Part shown: positions 52,930-61,491 of the stretch, in pieces
How the letters are laid out: every line of letters begins with the position of its first letter
Numbering within the stretch: the first letter of the stretch is position 1
Source of the DNA: Synoicihabitans lomoniglobus
GTDB taxonomy: Bacteria; Verrucomicrobiota; Verrucomicrobiia; Opitutales; Opitutaceae
DNA: 64,000 nt
Direction: 5' to 3'
NCBI RefSeq assembly: GCF_029023725.1
Contig: NZ_CP119075.1
Coordinates: 925,501-989,500 of the forward strand
The notes under the pieces: model-generated
The model's database searches: none
Told to the model about the DNA's origin: nothing
What the model saw: only the letters and a program-made list of their open reading frames with translations
Program-made: the position numbers and the translations under genes

Positions 52930-52949
52930 AAATTCAACCGGATGAATTT
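52930..52949. promoter_or_regulatory. Candidate LacI operator, site 6 (best copy)
   Basis: ATTCAACCGGATGAAT, flanked by AA and TT, is a 20-bp palindrome with one central mismatched pair and a CCGG centre, as in many LacI-type operators. The core TTCAACCGGATGAA fits the motif exactly. It lies 96 bp upstream of the LamG-sulfatase start. Confidence 0.7.
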
Positions 52950-53044
52950 GGCTCGGGTTTACGCCACCGCGGCGGCGGTGCTCTGATGGGATCTCGTCGG
53001 CCGTCTTCCCCTTGATCGTCGCTCCTTCCTCTTCCTCGTTTTTC

Positions 53045-55180
53045 ATGCGTCTTGCCCCGATATTCGCAACTACGCGGTGCAAGCGTTTCCGCTCCGGCGC
53101 CCGTGCTTTCGTTTTTCTCGTATCCCTCGGTTCCCTGCCGGGCGGCCCGGGCCCGACAACCCTCGCGGCGCAGGAAATGGCCCCCGCGGTGGGCTTTACC
53201 CCGTCCGAGCTTTTTGGATACTGGAAACTTGATGGCGATTTTAGCGATGCCTTGAAATCGCATGACGGCACCTACGTGGAGGAGTCCGGCGGACCGGCGG
53301 AGTTTGTGACGGGAGCGGACGGCCGGGCTCTCGATCTGACCGACGGAGCGGGTTTTGTTGAACTCGGTTTGGAGGTGGGGCCGGGTCCCAAATCGATTTC
53401 ATTTTTTGCCCGCACGCCCGACTTCGAGCCGGAACTCGTGTGGGTGGGCAATCGGTCACCCGGCGTGCGTGGGGATTATGATCATCGGTTTTACCTGGGG
53501 TCGTTTACGGAGCAGCTGTTTTGGGGTGGGGGACGAAACCACCGCCGCGGGGGCGTCTGGCCCGACCTCAGCCCGGACCGGTTTCATCACTACGCGCTGG
53601 TGCAGCGGAGCGGAACGGAAGCGGGAGGCTCGTTGGAGATTTATCAAAACGGCGCGCTGTTGCAGACGGTGAATTACGATGGATCCACCGGCAGTCACGC
53701 CGAGCGGCTCATGCGCATCGGCCGCGGCGGCGGACAACTGACGCATCCGTGTGTTTCGGTGGTCGATGATGTGGCGATCTTCAAACGGGCGCTGTCGGCG
53801 GCGGAGGTCCGTGCCATCGCGACCACGGGCAGCGTGGGGGCGCTGCTGGCGTCGACCCCGCCCGTGCGACCCAATGTGGTGGTGCTGCTTTCGGACGACC
53901 TCGGCTACCGCGACCTGGGTTGCTACGACGGTCCGGTGCGCACGCCGGTGCTCGACCAGTTGGCCGCCGACGGGATGCGGTTTACCGATTTTTATGCGGG
54001 AGCGGCGGTGTGTTCGCCCTCGCGAGCGACGTTGCTGACCGGTCGGCATCACATCCGGGCGGGCATCTACAGCTGGGTTCACGATCAGAGCCAGGAATCC
54101 CATCTCCTCAATCGGGAGATCACGTTGGCGGAGATCTTGCGCGACGCGGGTTACGCCACCGCGCACGTGGGCAAGTGGCACCTGGGATGGTCCACCCCGG
54201 AGCGCGCCAAGCCAACGCCGGCGGACCATGGTTTTGATCACTGGTTTGCGACCGCCAACAACGCGAAACCCAGCCATCGCGATCCGGTTAACTTCGTCCG
54301 CAACAGCCGACCGGTCGGGCGCCTCACCGGATACGCCGCGCAGCTGGTCGTCGACGAGGCCATCGCCTGGTTGCGGCAACCGCGTCCCGCCGGGCAGCCG
54401 TTTTTTCTCAATGTGTGGTTCCAGGAACCGCATCACCCGTTGGCCGCGCCGCCCGAACTCACGGCGCATTACGGGGAGCCAACGGAGGAAGGGGCGGTGT
54501 ATTCGGCGACGGTTGAAAATACCGATCGCGCGATTGGGCGATTGATCCAAACGCTGCGATCGATCGCGCCCGCGGAGGAGACGCTGATCATCTACGCTTC
54601 GGACAACGGCAGTTATCGTCGGGACCGGGTGGGGGAGCTGCGCGGGGTGAAAGGCACCAATTGGGAAGGCGGTCTTCGCGTGCCGGGGATTGTGAGCTGG
54701 CCGGGCACGGTGCCCGCCGGGCGCGTCGAGTCCACGCCGGCCGGAGTGGTGGATGTGCTGCCGACCGTGTGCGGTCTGCTGGGATTACCGAGCCCGACGG
54801 GAGTGCATTTGGACGGGGCAGACATTTCGCCGGTGTTGCGAGGATCGGCTGAGACCTTCGTGCGGCCCCAGCCGATGGTTTGGCATCTCCATAAGTCGCG
54901 ACCGATAGTGGCTTTGCGCGACGGCCGGTGGTCTTTCGTGGCGGACCCGGATCGGGAAATCTCCCGGCGGAACTTGTTCGAGGAGGCGTGGATTCCCGAC
55001 ATCAAGGCGAGCGGTTACGCGAATTTTCAACTGTTTGATTTGGAAGCGGATCCCGGCCAGTCCGAGGACGTGGCGGCGCGCCATCCCGCAGTTGTCGCGC
55101 GCCTGCGAGCCGCGCTCCTCCGCATCAACGACAGTATCATGCGCGAGGGTCCCGACTACGGAGCCTCGCCGAACAGCTAA
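53045..55180 (+). CDS. Secreted LamG-sulfatase fusion protein
   Basis: A 711-residue exported protein of two parts. After a signal peptide (RAFVFLVSLGSLPGG) comes a LamG-type domain (about residues 57-265: GYWKLDGDFSDALKSHDG, RALDLTDGAGFVELG, FHHYALVQRSG, LEIYQNGALLQTVNYDG, VDDVAIFKRALSAAEVRAIA). A complete type I sulfatase follows (from residue 275): NVVVLLSDDLGYRDLGCY, formylglycine motif CSPSR (Cys323), HVGKWHLGW, FQEPHHPLA, LIIYASDNGSYRRD and GTNWEGGLRVPGI. The LamG part probably binds the glycan and holds the enzyme on it. It is divergent from the rhamnosidase. Confidence 0.92.
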   Translation: MRLAPIFATTRCKRFRSGARAFVFLVSLGSLPGGPGPTTLAAQEMAPAVGFTPSELFGYWKLDGDFSDALKSHDGTYVEESGGPAEFVTGADGRALDLTDGAGFVELGLEVGPGPKSISFFARTPDFEPELVWVGNRSPGVRGDYDHRFYLGSFTEQLFWGGGRNHRRGGVWPDLSPDRFHHYALVQRSGTEAGGSLEIYQNGALLQTVNYDGSTGSHAERLMRIGRGGGQLTHPCVSVVDDVAIFKRALSAAEVRAIATTGSVGALLASTPPVRPNVVVLLSDDLGYRDLGCYDGPVRTPVLDQLAADGMRFTDFYAGAAVCSPSRATLLTGRHHIRAGIYSWVHDQSQESHLLNREITLAEILRDAGYATAHVGKWHLGWSTPERAKPTPADHGFDHWFATANNAKPSHRDPVNFVRNSRPVGRLTGYAAQLVVDEAIAWLRQPRPAGQPFFLNVWFQEPHHPLAAPPELTAHYGEPTEEGAVYSATVENTDRAIGRLIQTLRSIAPAEETLIIYASDNGSYRRDRVGELRGVKGTNWEGGLRVPGIVSWPGTVPAGRVESTPAGVVDVLPTVCGLLGLPSPTGVHLDGADISPVLRGSAETFVRPQPMVWHLHKSRPIVALRDGRWSFVADPDREISRRNLFEEAWIPDIKASGYANFQLFDLEADPGQSEDVAARHPAVVARLRAALLRINDSIMREGPDYGASPNS

Positions 55181-55195
55181 CGTAAACCGGATCGT

Positions 55196-55209
55196 TTCAA
55201 CATGATGAT
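55196..55209. promoter_or_regulatory. Candidate LacI operator, site 7
   Basis: TTCAACATGATGAT fits TTCAWC-NN-GWTGAA with one mismatch (last base). It lies in the 81-bp gap between the LamG-sulfatase stop and the next sulfatase start, so that downstream gene group may have its own regulated promoter. Confidence 0.55.
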
Positions 55210-55261
55210 TTCGGTCACAATTGCGGCGCGATAGTCGCCTTAGCAGAACCACCCCCTCCCC

Positions 55262-56779
55262 ATGGCAGCTTCGCCAGAACACCCCAATTTATTATTCATC
55301 ATGACGGACCAACAGCGCTTCGATGCGCTGTCCTGTCACGGCGGATGGATCCAAACTCCCCACCTTGATCGCTTGGCGGCTGAAGGCGTCGATCTCCGGG
55401 GGCACTTCGCGCAAGCCCCCGTTTGCGTGCCATCGCGTTGTTCCTTGTTCAGCGGGCGCTATGGACACGGTCACGGCGTCCTCGAGAATGACGGCCGGCT
55501 GGGGGCGCATGAAGCGCATCTGTTCAAAGTGCTGCGCCAGCAGGGTTATCACCTGACCTATTCCGGCAAAAATCACCTGCTGCCCGAGTCGGAGATGATC
55601 GCCAATTTTGACGGCTATGATTCACACGGTCCCGAGCGGGCGGAGGAGCCGAATCGCGCGGCGTATCTGGCGTTGGAGCGACGTTCGATGAAGAAGCTGT
55701 TTTCGGGAAACTCCCATGACTCCGGCGAGTATCATGATTTTCCCGACGAGGTGACCGGCAGCGGCGTGATCGCCGCCGAAACGAAACGGCATCTGCGGGC
55801 TGCGCCAGCGGATCAACCGTGGTGCGTGGTGACCTCGTTCAGTGATCCCCACGTGCCCCACCTGGCTCCGCGGCGGTTTGAGTCCCTTTATTCACAGGAG
55901 GCGATTCCGCTGCCGGAGTGGGATGAATCCGAGCTCAATTCCAAGCATCCCCGGGTGCGCGTGAAACGGGGGGCGCAGGGATCGGCGACGGCCGACGAGG
56001 CGGACCGCCGCCGTTACCTTTCCATCTACGGATCCATGTGCTCGTTCGTCGATGAATTGATTGGCGGTATTGTCGCCACCCTGCGCGAGCGACCCGATGC
56101 CGCCCGGACCATGATCGTCTTCGTGTCCGATCATGGAGACTTTTGTTGGCACCACGGATTGGTGAAAAAGGACCTGCTGCTTTACGACGATTTGCTGCAT
56201 GTGCCGACGCTGATTCATTGGCCGGAACAACTGCAGCCGCAGGTCATCCGCCAGACCCTCAGTGAGCATGTCGACATCCTGCCGACCATCTTGGAACTCG
56301 CAGGGATCGTGCCGCCGCCGGTTTGCCAGGGCCGCTCATTGGTGCCGCTGTTGCGGGGGGAGACCGCCAGCCACCGCGATGAAATTCATGCCGAAGTCTG
56401 TTATCCGGAGATGAGATCCGCTTACCGGAGTGCGCAGGAATTCCGGGCTGCGTGGGAAGCGGACCAGCTCTCCGGCGGTCCCCTCGCGAACTCCGCGCCT
56501 TTCAATGTCCCCGGCGACCACACCAAATGCGTGCGCACCACGCGTTGGAAATACATCTGGTTCGGCGACGGATTCGAGGAACTTTACGATGTGCAGGAAG
56601 ACCCGGACGAAGCCCACAATCTCGCCGCCGAGCCCGAGTTTACGGCCGTGATCAACGACCTCCGCAAACGACTGGCCGATTGGTTGCGAGTGACGGCCGA
56701 CGACCGATCCGAGTCCGACCGGCAGGAAGTGATCAACGCCTACGATCAGTGGGATCACGACCTCGCCGACTCGCGCTAA
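55262..56779 (+). CDS. Sulfatase without signal peptide (Cys-type)
   Basis: A 505-residue type I sulfatase starting directly with the catalytic domain: NLLFIMTDQQRFDALSCHG (metal Asp pair replaced by the common TDQQR form), formylglycine motif CVPSR (Cys55) in QAPVCVPSRCSLFSGRYGHGHG, YSGKNHLL, SFSDPHVPHLAP, MIVFVSDHGDFCWHHGLVKKDLLLYDD and VRTTRWKYIWFGDGFEELYDV. No signal peptide or membrane segment is seen, so it is probably cytoplasmic and acts on imported oligosaccharides. It begins the plus-strand run of sulfatase, sulfatase, GH4. Confidence 0.92.
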   Translation: MAASPEHPNLLFIMTDQQRFDALSCHGGWIQTPHLDRLAAEGVDLRGHFAQAPVCVPSRCSLFSGRYGHGHGVLENDGRLGAHEAHLFKVLRQQGYHLTYSGKNHLLPESEMIANFDGYDSHGPERAEEPNRAAYLALERRSMKKLFSGNSHDSGEYHDFPDEVTGSGVIAAETKRHLRAAPADQPWCVVTSFSDPHVPHLAPRRFESLYSQEAIPLPEWDESELNSKHPRVRVKRGAQGSATADEADRRRYLSIYGSMCSFVDELIGGIVATLRERPDAARTMIVFVSDHGDFCWHHGLVKKDLLLYDDLLHVPTLIHWPEQLQPQVIRQTLSEHVDILPTILELAGIVPPPVCQGRSLVPLLRGETASHRDEIHAEVCYPEMRSAYRSAQEFRAAWEADQLSGGPLANSAPFNVPGDHTKCVRTTRWKYIWFGDGFEELYDVQEDPDEAHNLAAEPEFTAVINDLRKRLADWLRVTADDRSESDRQEVINAYDQWDHDLADSR

Positions 56780-56831
56780 CCGCCGCTGGTTGCGCATTGA
56801 GCAGCTTGGGCTCATATTCCGTTACCCCGTC

Positions 56832-58166
56832 ATGCCCCGATCGAAACGTCCCAACGTCATCGTTTTCTTCACCGACCAGCAGCGTCACGACACCACCGGT
56901 GTGCATGGCTGTCCGCTCGGACTCACGCCCAACTTTGACGCGTTGGCCCGTCGCGGCACCCACCTCGTCAACAGCTTCACGTGTCAGCCGGTCTGCGGTC
57001 CGGCCCGCTCCTGCCTGCAGACCGGGCTGTATGCGACGCAGACGGGGGTGTGGCGCAACGGACTCACGCCGCATACGCACCTGCGCACGTTGGCTCATCA
57101 CTTCAATGCCGCCGGCTACGCCACGGGTTACATGGGCAAATGGCATCTCGCCGAAGACCAGCACCTCGGGCCGGTGCCGACCGACCGTCAGGGTGGTTAC
57201 CAAACGTTTCTCGGCGCCAACCAACTCGAGCTGGTTTCCGATGCCTACGATACCCGGCTCTGGGATCAGGACGGAGTCGAACATCGCCCTCCGGGTTACC
57301 GGGTCGACGCGTTGACGGACGCGGCGATTCGCTATGTGGACACCCCGCGCGAACAACCGTTTTTCATGTTCCTGTCCTTCCTGGAACCGCATCACCAAAA
57401 CCACCGCGATGATTATCCCGCTCCCGACGGATACGCCGAGCGCTACACGGGTCGCTGGCTGCCGCCGGACCTCGCGTCACTGGGCGGCACGGCACCACGA
57501 CACTGGGGCGGCTACTGCGGCATGGTGAAACGGCTGGACGAGGCCCTGGGGCGCTTGATCGATGCCCTCAAAAGCACCGGTCAATTGCACAACACCGTCA
57601 TCCTGTTCACGTCCGACCACGGCAACCACTTCAAGACCCGCAACAGCGAATACAAACGCTCCTGCCATGACGCCTCCATCCGTGTGCCGACCGCGATCTG
57701 CGGCCCGGGCTTCGACGGTGGCGGCACGGTGCATCAACTGGTGAGCCTCGTCGACCTGCCTCCGACCCTGCTCAATGCGGCGGGAATCGCGGTGCCTGAC
57801 GAGATGGAAGGACATTCCCTCCTGGACCGGGACACCACCTGGCCGCGCGAGGTGTTGGTGCAGATCAGCGAAAGTCAGACCGGACGCTGCGTGCGCACGG
57901 CGCGCTGGAAATACAGCGTCTCCACGGCAGGCTCCGCCGAGTCCGCCGCGACCTACACCGACGATTGTCTCTACGACCTCGAAGCCGATCCGTGGGAATT
58001 GGACAACCTCATCGGTCGCACCGCCTACGGTTCCGTGGTGGCTGAACTCCGCGAACGTCTGGTCACCCGCATGATATCCATTGGTGAAACCGTGCCCACG
58101 ATCGTGGATGCTCCGGCTCGACCATCGGCTCAACGCCGCATCCATTTCTCCGACGAAGACATCTGA
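56832..58166 (+). CDS. Sulfatase without signal peptide (Cys-type), second
   Basis: A 444-residue sulfatase, again without export signal: NVIVFFTDQQRHDTTGVHG, formylglycine motif CGPAR (Cys55) in CQPVCGPARSCLQTGLYATQTG, YMGKWHLAED, MFLSFLEPHHQNHRDDYP, VILFTSDHGNHFKTRNSEYKRSCHDASIRVP and VRTARWKYSVST. It resembles the previous gene in outline but is clearly a different subfamily. The start at 56832 gives an N-terminus of family length and lies 52 bp after the previous stop. It is followed 93 bp later by a GH4 enzyme, so both probably act inside the cell. Confidence 0.92.
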   Translation: MPRSKRPNVIVFFTDQQRHDTTGVHGCPLGLTPNFDALARRGTHLVNSFTCQPVCGPARSCLQTGLYATQTGVWRNGLTPHTHLRTLAHHFNAAGYATGYMGKWHLAEDQHLGPVPTDRQGGYQTFLGANQLELVSDAYDTRLWDQDGVEHRPPGYRVDALTDAAIRYVDTPREQPFFMFLSFLEPHHQNHRDDYPAPDGYAERYTGRWLPPDLASLGGTAPRHWGGYCGMVKRLDEALGRLIDALKSTGQLHNTVILFTSDHGNHFKTRNSEYKRSCHDASIRVPTAICGPGFDGGGTVHQLVSLVDLPPTLLNAAGIAVPDEMEGHSLLDRDTTWPREVLVQISESQTGRCVRTARWKYSVSTAGSAESAATYTDDCLYDLEADPWELDNLIGRTAYGSVVAELRERLVTRMISIGETVPTIVDAPARPSAQRRIHFSDEDI

Positions 58167-58259
58167 TTCCGCTCCCTCGCCGTGCCAAAAATAGTATCCT
58201 CCACCCGGGGCCACGACAGCCACACCCACGACGCCGTGAGTGCCGGACTGTCGGGCGAA

Positions 58260-59675
58260 ATGTCTCGTCCGGTCAAACTCACCTTTGTCGGCGCGGGCAG
58301 CTTCTTCGCCCCCCGCTTGATCAACGATGTCATCAAGATTCCCGGCAATCGCGACGGCACCATCGCACTCGTCGACATCGACGCCAAACGCCTCGCGCTC
58401 ACGGCGCGGCTCGTGCGCAAGCTCGTGAAAACGCAGACCGCCGAACGCTGGAAAGTCGTCGCCTCGACCGAGCGTCGAGCCGTGCTCTCCGGCACCGATT
58501 ATTTGGTCAACTGCATTGAGGTCAGCGGCCTCGACTGCGTGCTGCACGACAACGACATTCCGCTCAAATACGGGATCGATCAATGCATCGGCGACACCAT
58601 CGGACCGGGTGGTCTTTTCAAGGCACTGCGCACCATTCCGGTGTGGTTGGGCGTGCTGCGAGATTGCGAGGAACTGTGCCCGCAAGTCGTGGTGCTCAAC
58701 TACACCAATCCCATGGCGATGATGTGCCTCGCCGCCGGTCGCACCTCGTCGCTCCCCGTGGTCGGTCTCTGTCATTCCGTGCAAGGCACCAGTCAATTGC
58801 TGGCCGACTATGCGGGCGTGCCAATCGCGGAGATGAACTGGGACTGCGCCGGCATCAACCACCTCGCGTGGTTCACACGGCTCGAACACGCGGGAGTCGA
58901 TCTCTACGCGGATCGTTTGTATCAAAAATTTCGCGACGATCTCGCCGCCGCCGAAATCGAGCACGCGGCAGGTAACGCATCACACGACGCGACCGATGTG
59001 AAAGGCGGCAAGGAAGCCAATCTCGCCTACACCGCGCGCGATCTCGTGCGCAAAGACATGTGTCTGCACTTCGGCGCGTTCATCACCGAAAGTTCCGGCC
59101 ACCTGTCCGAGTATCTGCCGTATTACCGCAAAAGCGACGCCGGCCGGGCGCTGCTGCGCCAGGGCTACGACGGCGGCTCCCGTTTCTACGCGACCAACTG
59201 GCCGCAGTGGCGGGACGAGCGCGATCGCGAGCGCCGCGACATGCTGGCCGGACGGATGGAACTCGGCTGGGCGCGCTCTTGGGAATACGCGTCGTGGATC
59301 ATCGAAGCCCGCGAGAAGGACACGCCGTTTCGCATTCACGGGAACGTCATGAATCAAGCGCCGGGCGGCGGCGGCGCGCTCATCACCAATTTACCCGCCG
59401 ACGGCTGCGTGGAGGTCGCCTGCATGATCGATGGCAACGGCGTGCACCCCACGCGTTATGGCGCGTTGCCCCGCCACCTTGCCGCAGTGTGTGCGAGCAA
59501 CATGGGCTTTTTCGATGTGGGCGCGCAGGCCGCGATCGAGCAAAGTGTGGAGCTGGCCATCCAAGCGCTGTATCTCGATCCGCTAACGGCGGCGGTGTGC
59601 ACGCCGTCCCAGATCCGGGCGATGGGTTTGGAAATGTTCCAAGCCGAGCAGGCGCATCTGCCGGGCTACCGTTGA
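58260..59675 (+). CDS. Family 4 glycoside hydrolase (NAD+/Mn2+-dependent)
   Basis: A 471-residue cytoplasmic enzyme of the unusual GH4 family, which cleaves alpha- or beta-glycosides by an NAD+-linked oxidation-elimination route. The Rossmann start is KLTFVGAGSFFAPRLINDVI, with VDIDAKRLALTARLV after it. Metal- and substrate-binding parts are VVLNYTNPMAM, GLCHSVQGTSQLLADYAG (Cys and His for Mn2+) and CAGINHLAWF, with QAPGGGGALITNLPADGCVEVACMIDGNGVHP near the end. GH4 enzymes act on glucosides, galactosides, galacturonides or glucuronides; which one cannot be told. I use the ATG at 58260; an in-frame GTG at 58182 would add 26 residues. Confidence 0.92.
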   Translation: MSRPVKLTFVGAGSFFAPRLINDVIKIPGNRDGTIALVDIDAKRLALTARLVRKLVKTQTAERWKVVASTERRAVLSGTDYLVNCIEVSGLDCVLHDNDIPLKYGIDQCIGDTIGPGGLFKALRTIPVWLGVLRDCEELCPQVVVLNYTNPMAMMCLAAGRTSSLPVVGLCHSVQGTSQLLADYAGVPIAEMNWDCAGINHLAWFTRLEHAGVDLYADRLYQKFRDDLAAAEIEHAAGNASHDATDVKGGKEANLAYTARDLVRKDMCLHFGAFITESSGHLSEYLPYYRKSDAGRALLRQGYDGGSRFYATNWPQWRDERDRERRDMLAGRMELGWARSWEYASWIIEAREKDTPFRIHGNVMNQAPGGGGALITNLPADGCVEVACMIDGNGVHPTRYGALPRHLAAVCASNMGFFDVGAQAAIEQSVELAIQALYLDPLTAAVCTPSQIRAMGLEMFQAEQAHLPGYR

Positions 59676-59682
59676 ACAGATC

Positions 59683-61491
59683 ATGCATTCGCCCCTTTCC
59701 ATGCTGCTCGAAAAACTCCGCATTCAAACGCTGAGACAGGGGTGGGGGGTCGCTTGGTTGTTCCTGGTCGCCGCGGGCATGCTTGGGGCCGCTCCCCCCA
59801 ATATTCTGATCGTGCTGACCGATGATCAGGGGTTCGGCGACGTGGGCATCAACGGTAACCCGTATCTGGATACGCCCCACATGGATCGCCTGGCACGCGA
59901 AGGGGCCCGGCTGAATCATTTCTTTGTCGAGCCGGTGTGCGCGCCCACGCGGGCGGCGCTGTTGACCGGACGCAATCCGACGCGCACGGGGGTTCACGGC
60001 GTCACGCGCAACCGGGAAATCATGCGCACCGACGAGGTGACGTTGGCCGAGTTGTTGCGAGACCAGGCGGGCTACGCCACGGGCGCATTTGGCAAATGGC
60101 ACAACGGTTCGCATTGGCCGCAGCATCCGAATGCGCAGGGATTTGATACCTTCTTCGGTTTCTGCGGCGGCGTCGTGGGCGACTATTACGATCCCGGGTT
60201 GGAGCGCAACGGAGAGCCGGTGGCGAAACAGGGTTACATCGCCGACGTGCTCGCGGACGAAGCCATCGCGTTTATGCGCGAGCAGGCGCAGCAGAACCGG
60301 CCGTTTCTGTGCTACGTTCCCTTCAATACCCCGCACACCCCCGTCAGCGCCCCGCACGCCGAATGGCAGCGCTGGCGGAACCGCTCCGAACCGGCCGACG
60401 CCTACACGCGGGCCGTCTATGCCATGTGCGAAAATCTCGATATGAACCTGGGGCGCCTGCTGGCGGTGTTGGACGAGCTCGATCTGGCCCGCGACACCAT
60501 CGTGGTTTTCCTGGGGGACAACGGGCCCAAGGGAGAGCGGTTCAACGGCGGCATGCTCGGCACCAAGGCCTCCGTGATGGAAGGCGGCGTGCGCGTGCCT
60601 TGTTTCATTCGCTGGCCGGCCCGGATCGCCCCCGGCACGGTGGTGGAGGAAAACGCGGCGCATATCGACCTGCTGCCGACTCTGAGCGCGGCGGCGGGCA
60701 TCGACGATCCGGCGGCTTTTACCCAGCCGCTCGATGGCATCGATCTGTCGGCCCGGTTGGAAAGCCGTCCGGGTTTTGCGATGCCGCAACGCTACCACTA
60801 CACGTGGTTCGATCGGCGCCGATGGTCCATCCGCTCCGATCGCTATCGCGCCACGGCCTCCACGTTGCACGACATGATCGATGATCCGGGCCAGACCGAA
60901 AATCTGCTCGAATCCGCACCGGAGCAACACGCCACATTAATACAGGCGTTTCGTGATTGGGCGCAAACCGCCGTGCCCGCGGAACTCACGCCGTTGCCGG
61001 TCGAAGTGGGTTACGATGCCGCGCCCCGCGTGGCGATCGAAGCGCACGAATTTGAACTGAGTCCGGGCGAAGGGCAGGGCATCGCCTACTGCGAGCAATT
61101 TGGCTACGCCGGTCAATGGATCGAGGCCTGGAGCGATGTGGCGGCCAGTGCGTATTGTCCGCTGCGCGTCGTGGCGTCGGGGCACTACCGGGCCACGATC
61201 CGCTATGCCTGTCCGCCCGAGGCCATCGGGTCGCGATTTGTCCTGCAAGCAGGCGCCTCGCAACTCGCGTTTACGATCGATCAATCCGGCGGTAGCGCGG
61301 CCCATCCCGCGGCCGAACAGGCGGGGTTGCGACAGGGGGGGTATTTGTCACGCGACGTTTGGATGGAAGCCGATGCCGGCGTGATTGATTTGGCGGAGGG
61401 CGACGTCCGATTGGAACTCCGGGCGCTGACGATGCCGGGCGAGGCGATGCCGGAGATCAAAACCGTAACCCTGACCAAAATAGAGCCATGA
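59683..61491 (+). CDS. Secreted sulfatase with C-terminal extra domain
   Basis: A 602-residue exported sulfatase: a hydrophobic export segment (VAWLFLVAAGMLGAAPP), NILIVLTDDQGFGDVGINGN, formylglycine motif CAPTR (Cys86) in EPVCAPTRAALLTGRNPTRTG, GAFGKWHNGSHWPQHPN, FNTPHTPVSAP, IVVFLGDNGPKGERFNGG and GTKASVMEGGVRVPCFIRWP. Sulfatase similarity ends near residue 430. The last ~170 residues are a beta-rich module (FELSPGEGQGIAYCEQFGYAGQWIEAWSDV, GHYRATIRYACP, DVWMEADAGVIDLAEGDVRLELRAL), probably carbohydrate-binding. It is 7 bp after the GH4 gene and overlaps the next by 4 bp. Confidence 0.92.
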   Translation: MHSPLSMLLEKLRIQTLRQGWGVAWLFLVAAGMLGAAPPNILIVLTDDQGFGDVGINGNPYLDTPHMDRLAREGARLNHFFVEPVCAPTRAALLTGRNPTRTGVHGVTRNREIMRTDEVTLAELLRDQAGYATGAFGKWHNGSHWPQHPNAQGFDTFFGFCGGVVGDYYDPGLERNGEPVAKQGYIADVLADEAIAFMREQAQQNRPFLCYVPFNTPHTPVSAPHAEWQRWRNRSEPADAYTRAVYAMCENLDMNLGRLLAVLDELDLARDTIVVFLGDNGPKGERFNGGMLGTKASVMEGGVRVPCFIRWPARIAPGTVVEENAAHIDLLPTLSAAAGIDDPAAFTQPLDGIDLSARLESRPGFAMPQRYHYTWFDRRRWSIRSDRYRATASTLHDMIDDPGQTENLLESAPEQHATLIQAFRDWAQTAVPAELTPLPVEVGYDAAPRVAIEAHEFELSPGEGQGIAYCEQFGYAGQWIEAWSDVAASAYCPLRVVASGHYRATIRYACPPEAIGSRFVLQAGASQLAFTIDQSGGSAAHPAAEQAGLRQGGYLSRDVWMEADAGVIDLAEGDVRLELRALTMPGEAMPEIKTVTLTKIEP

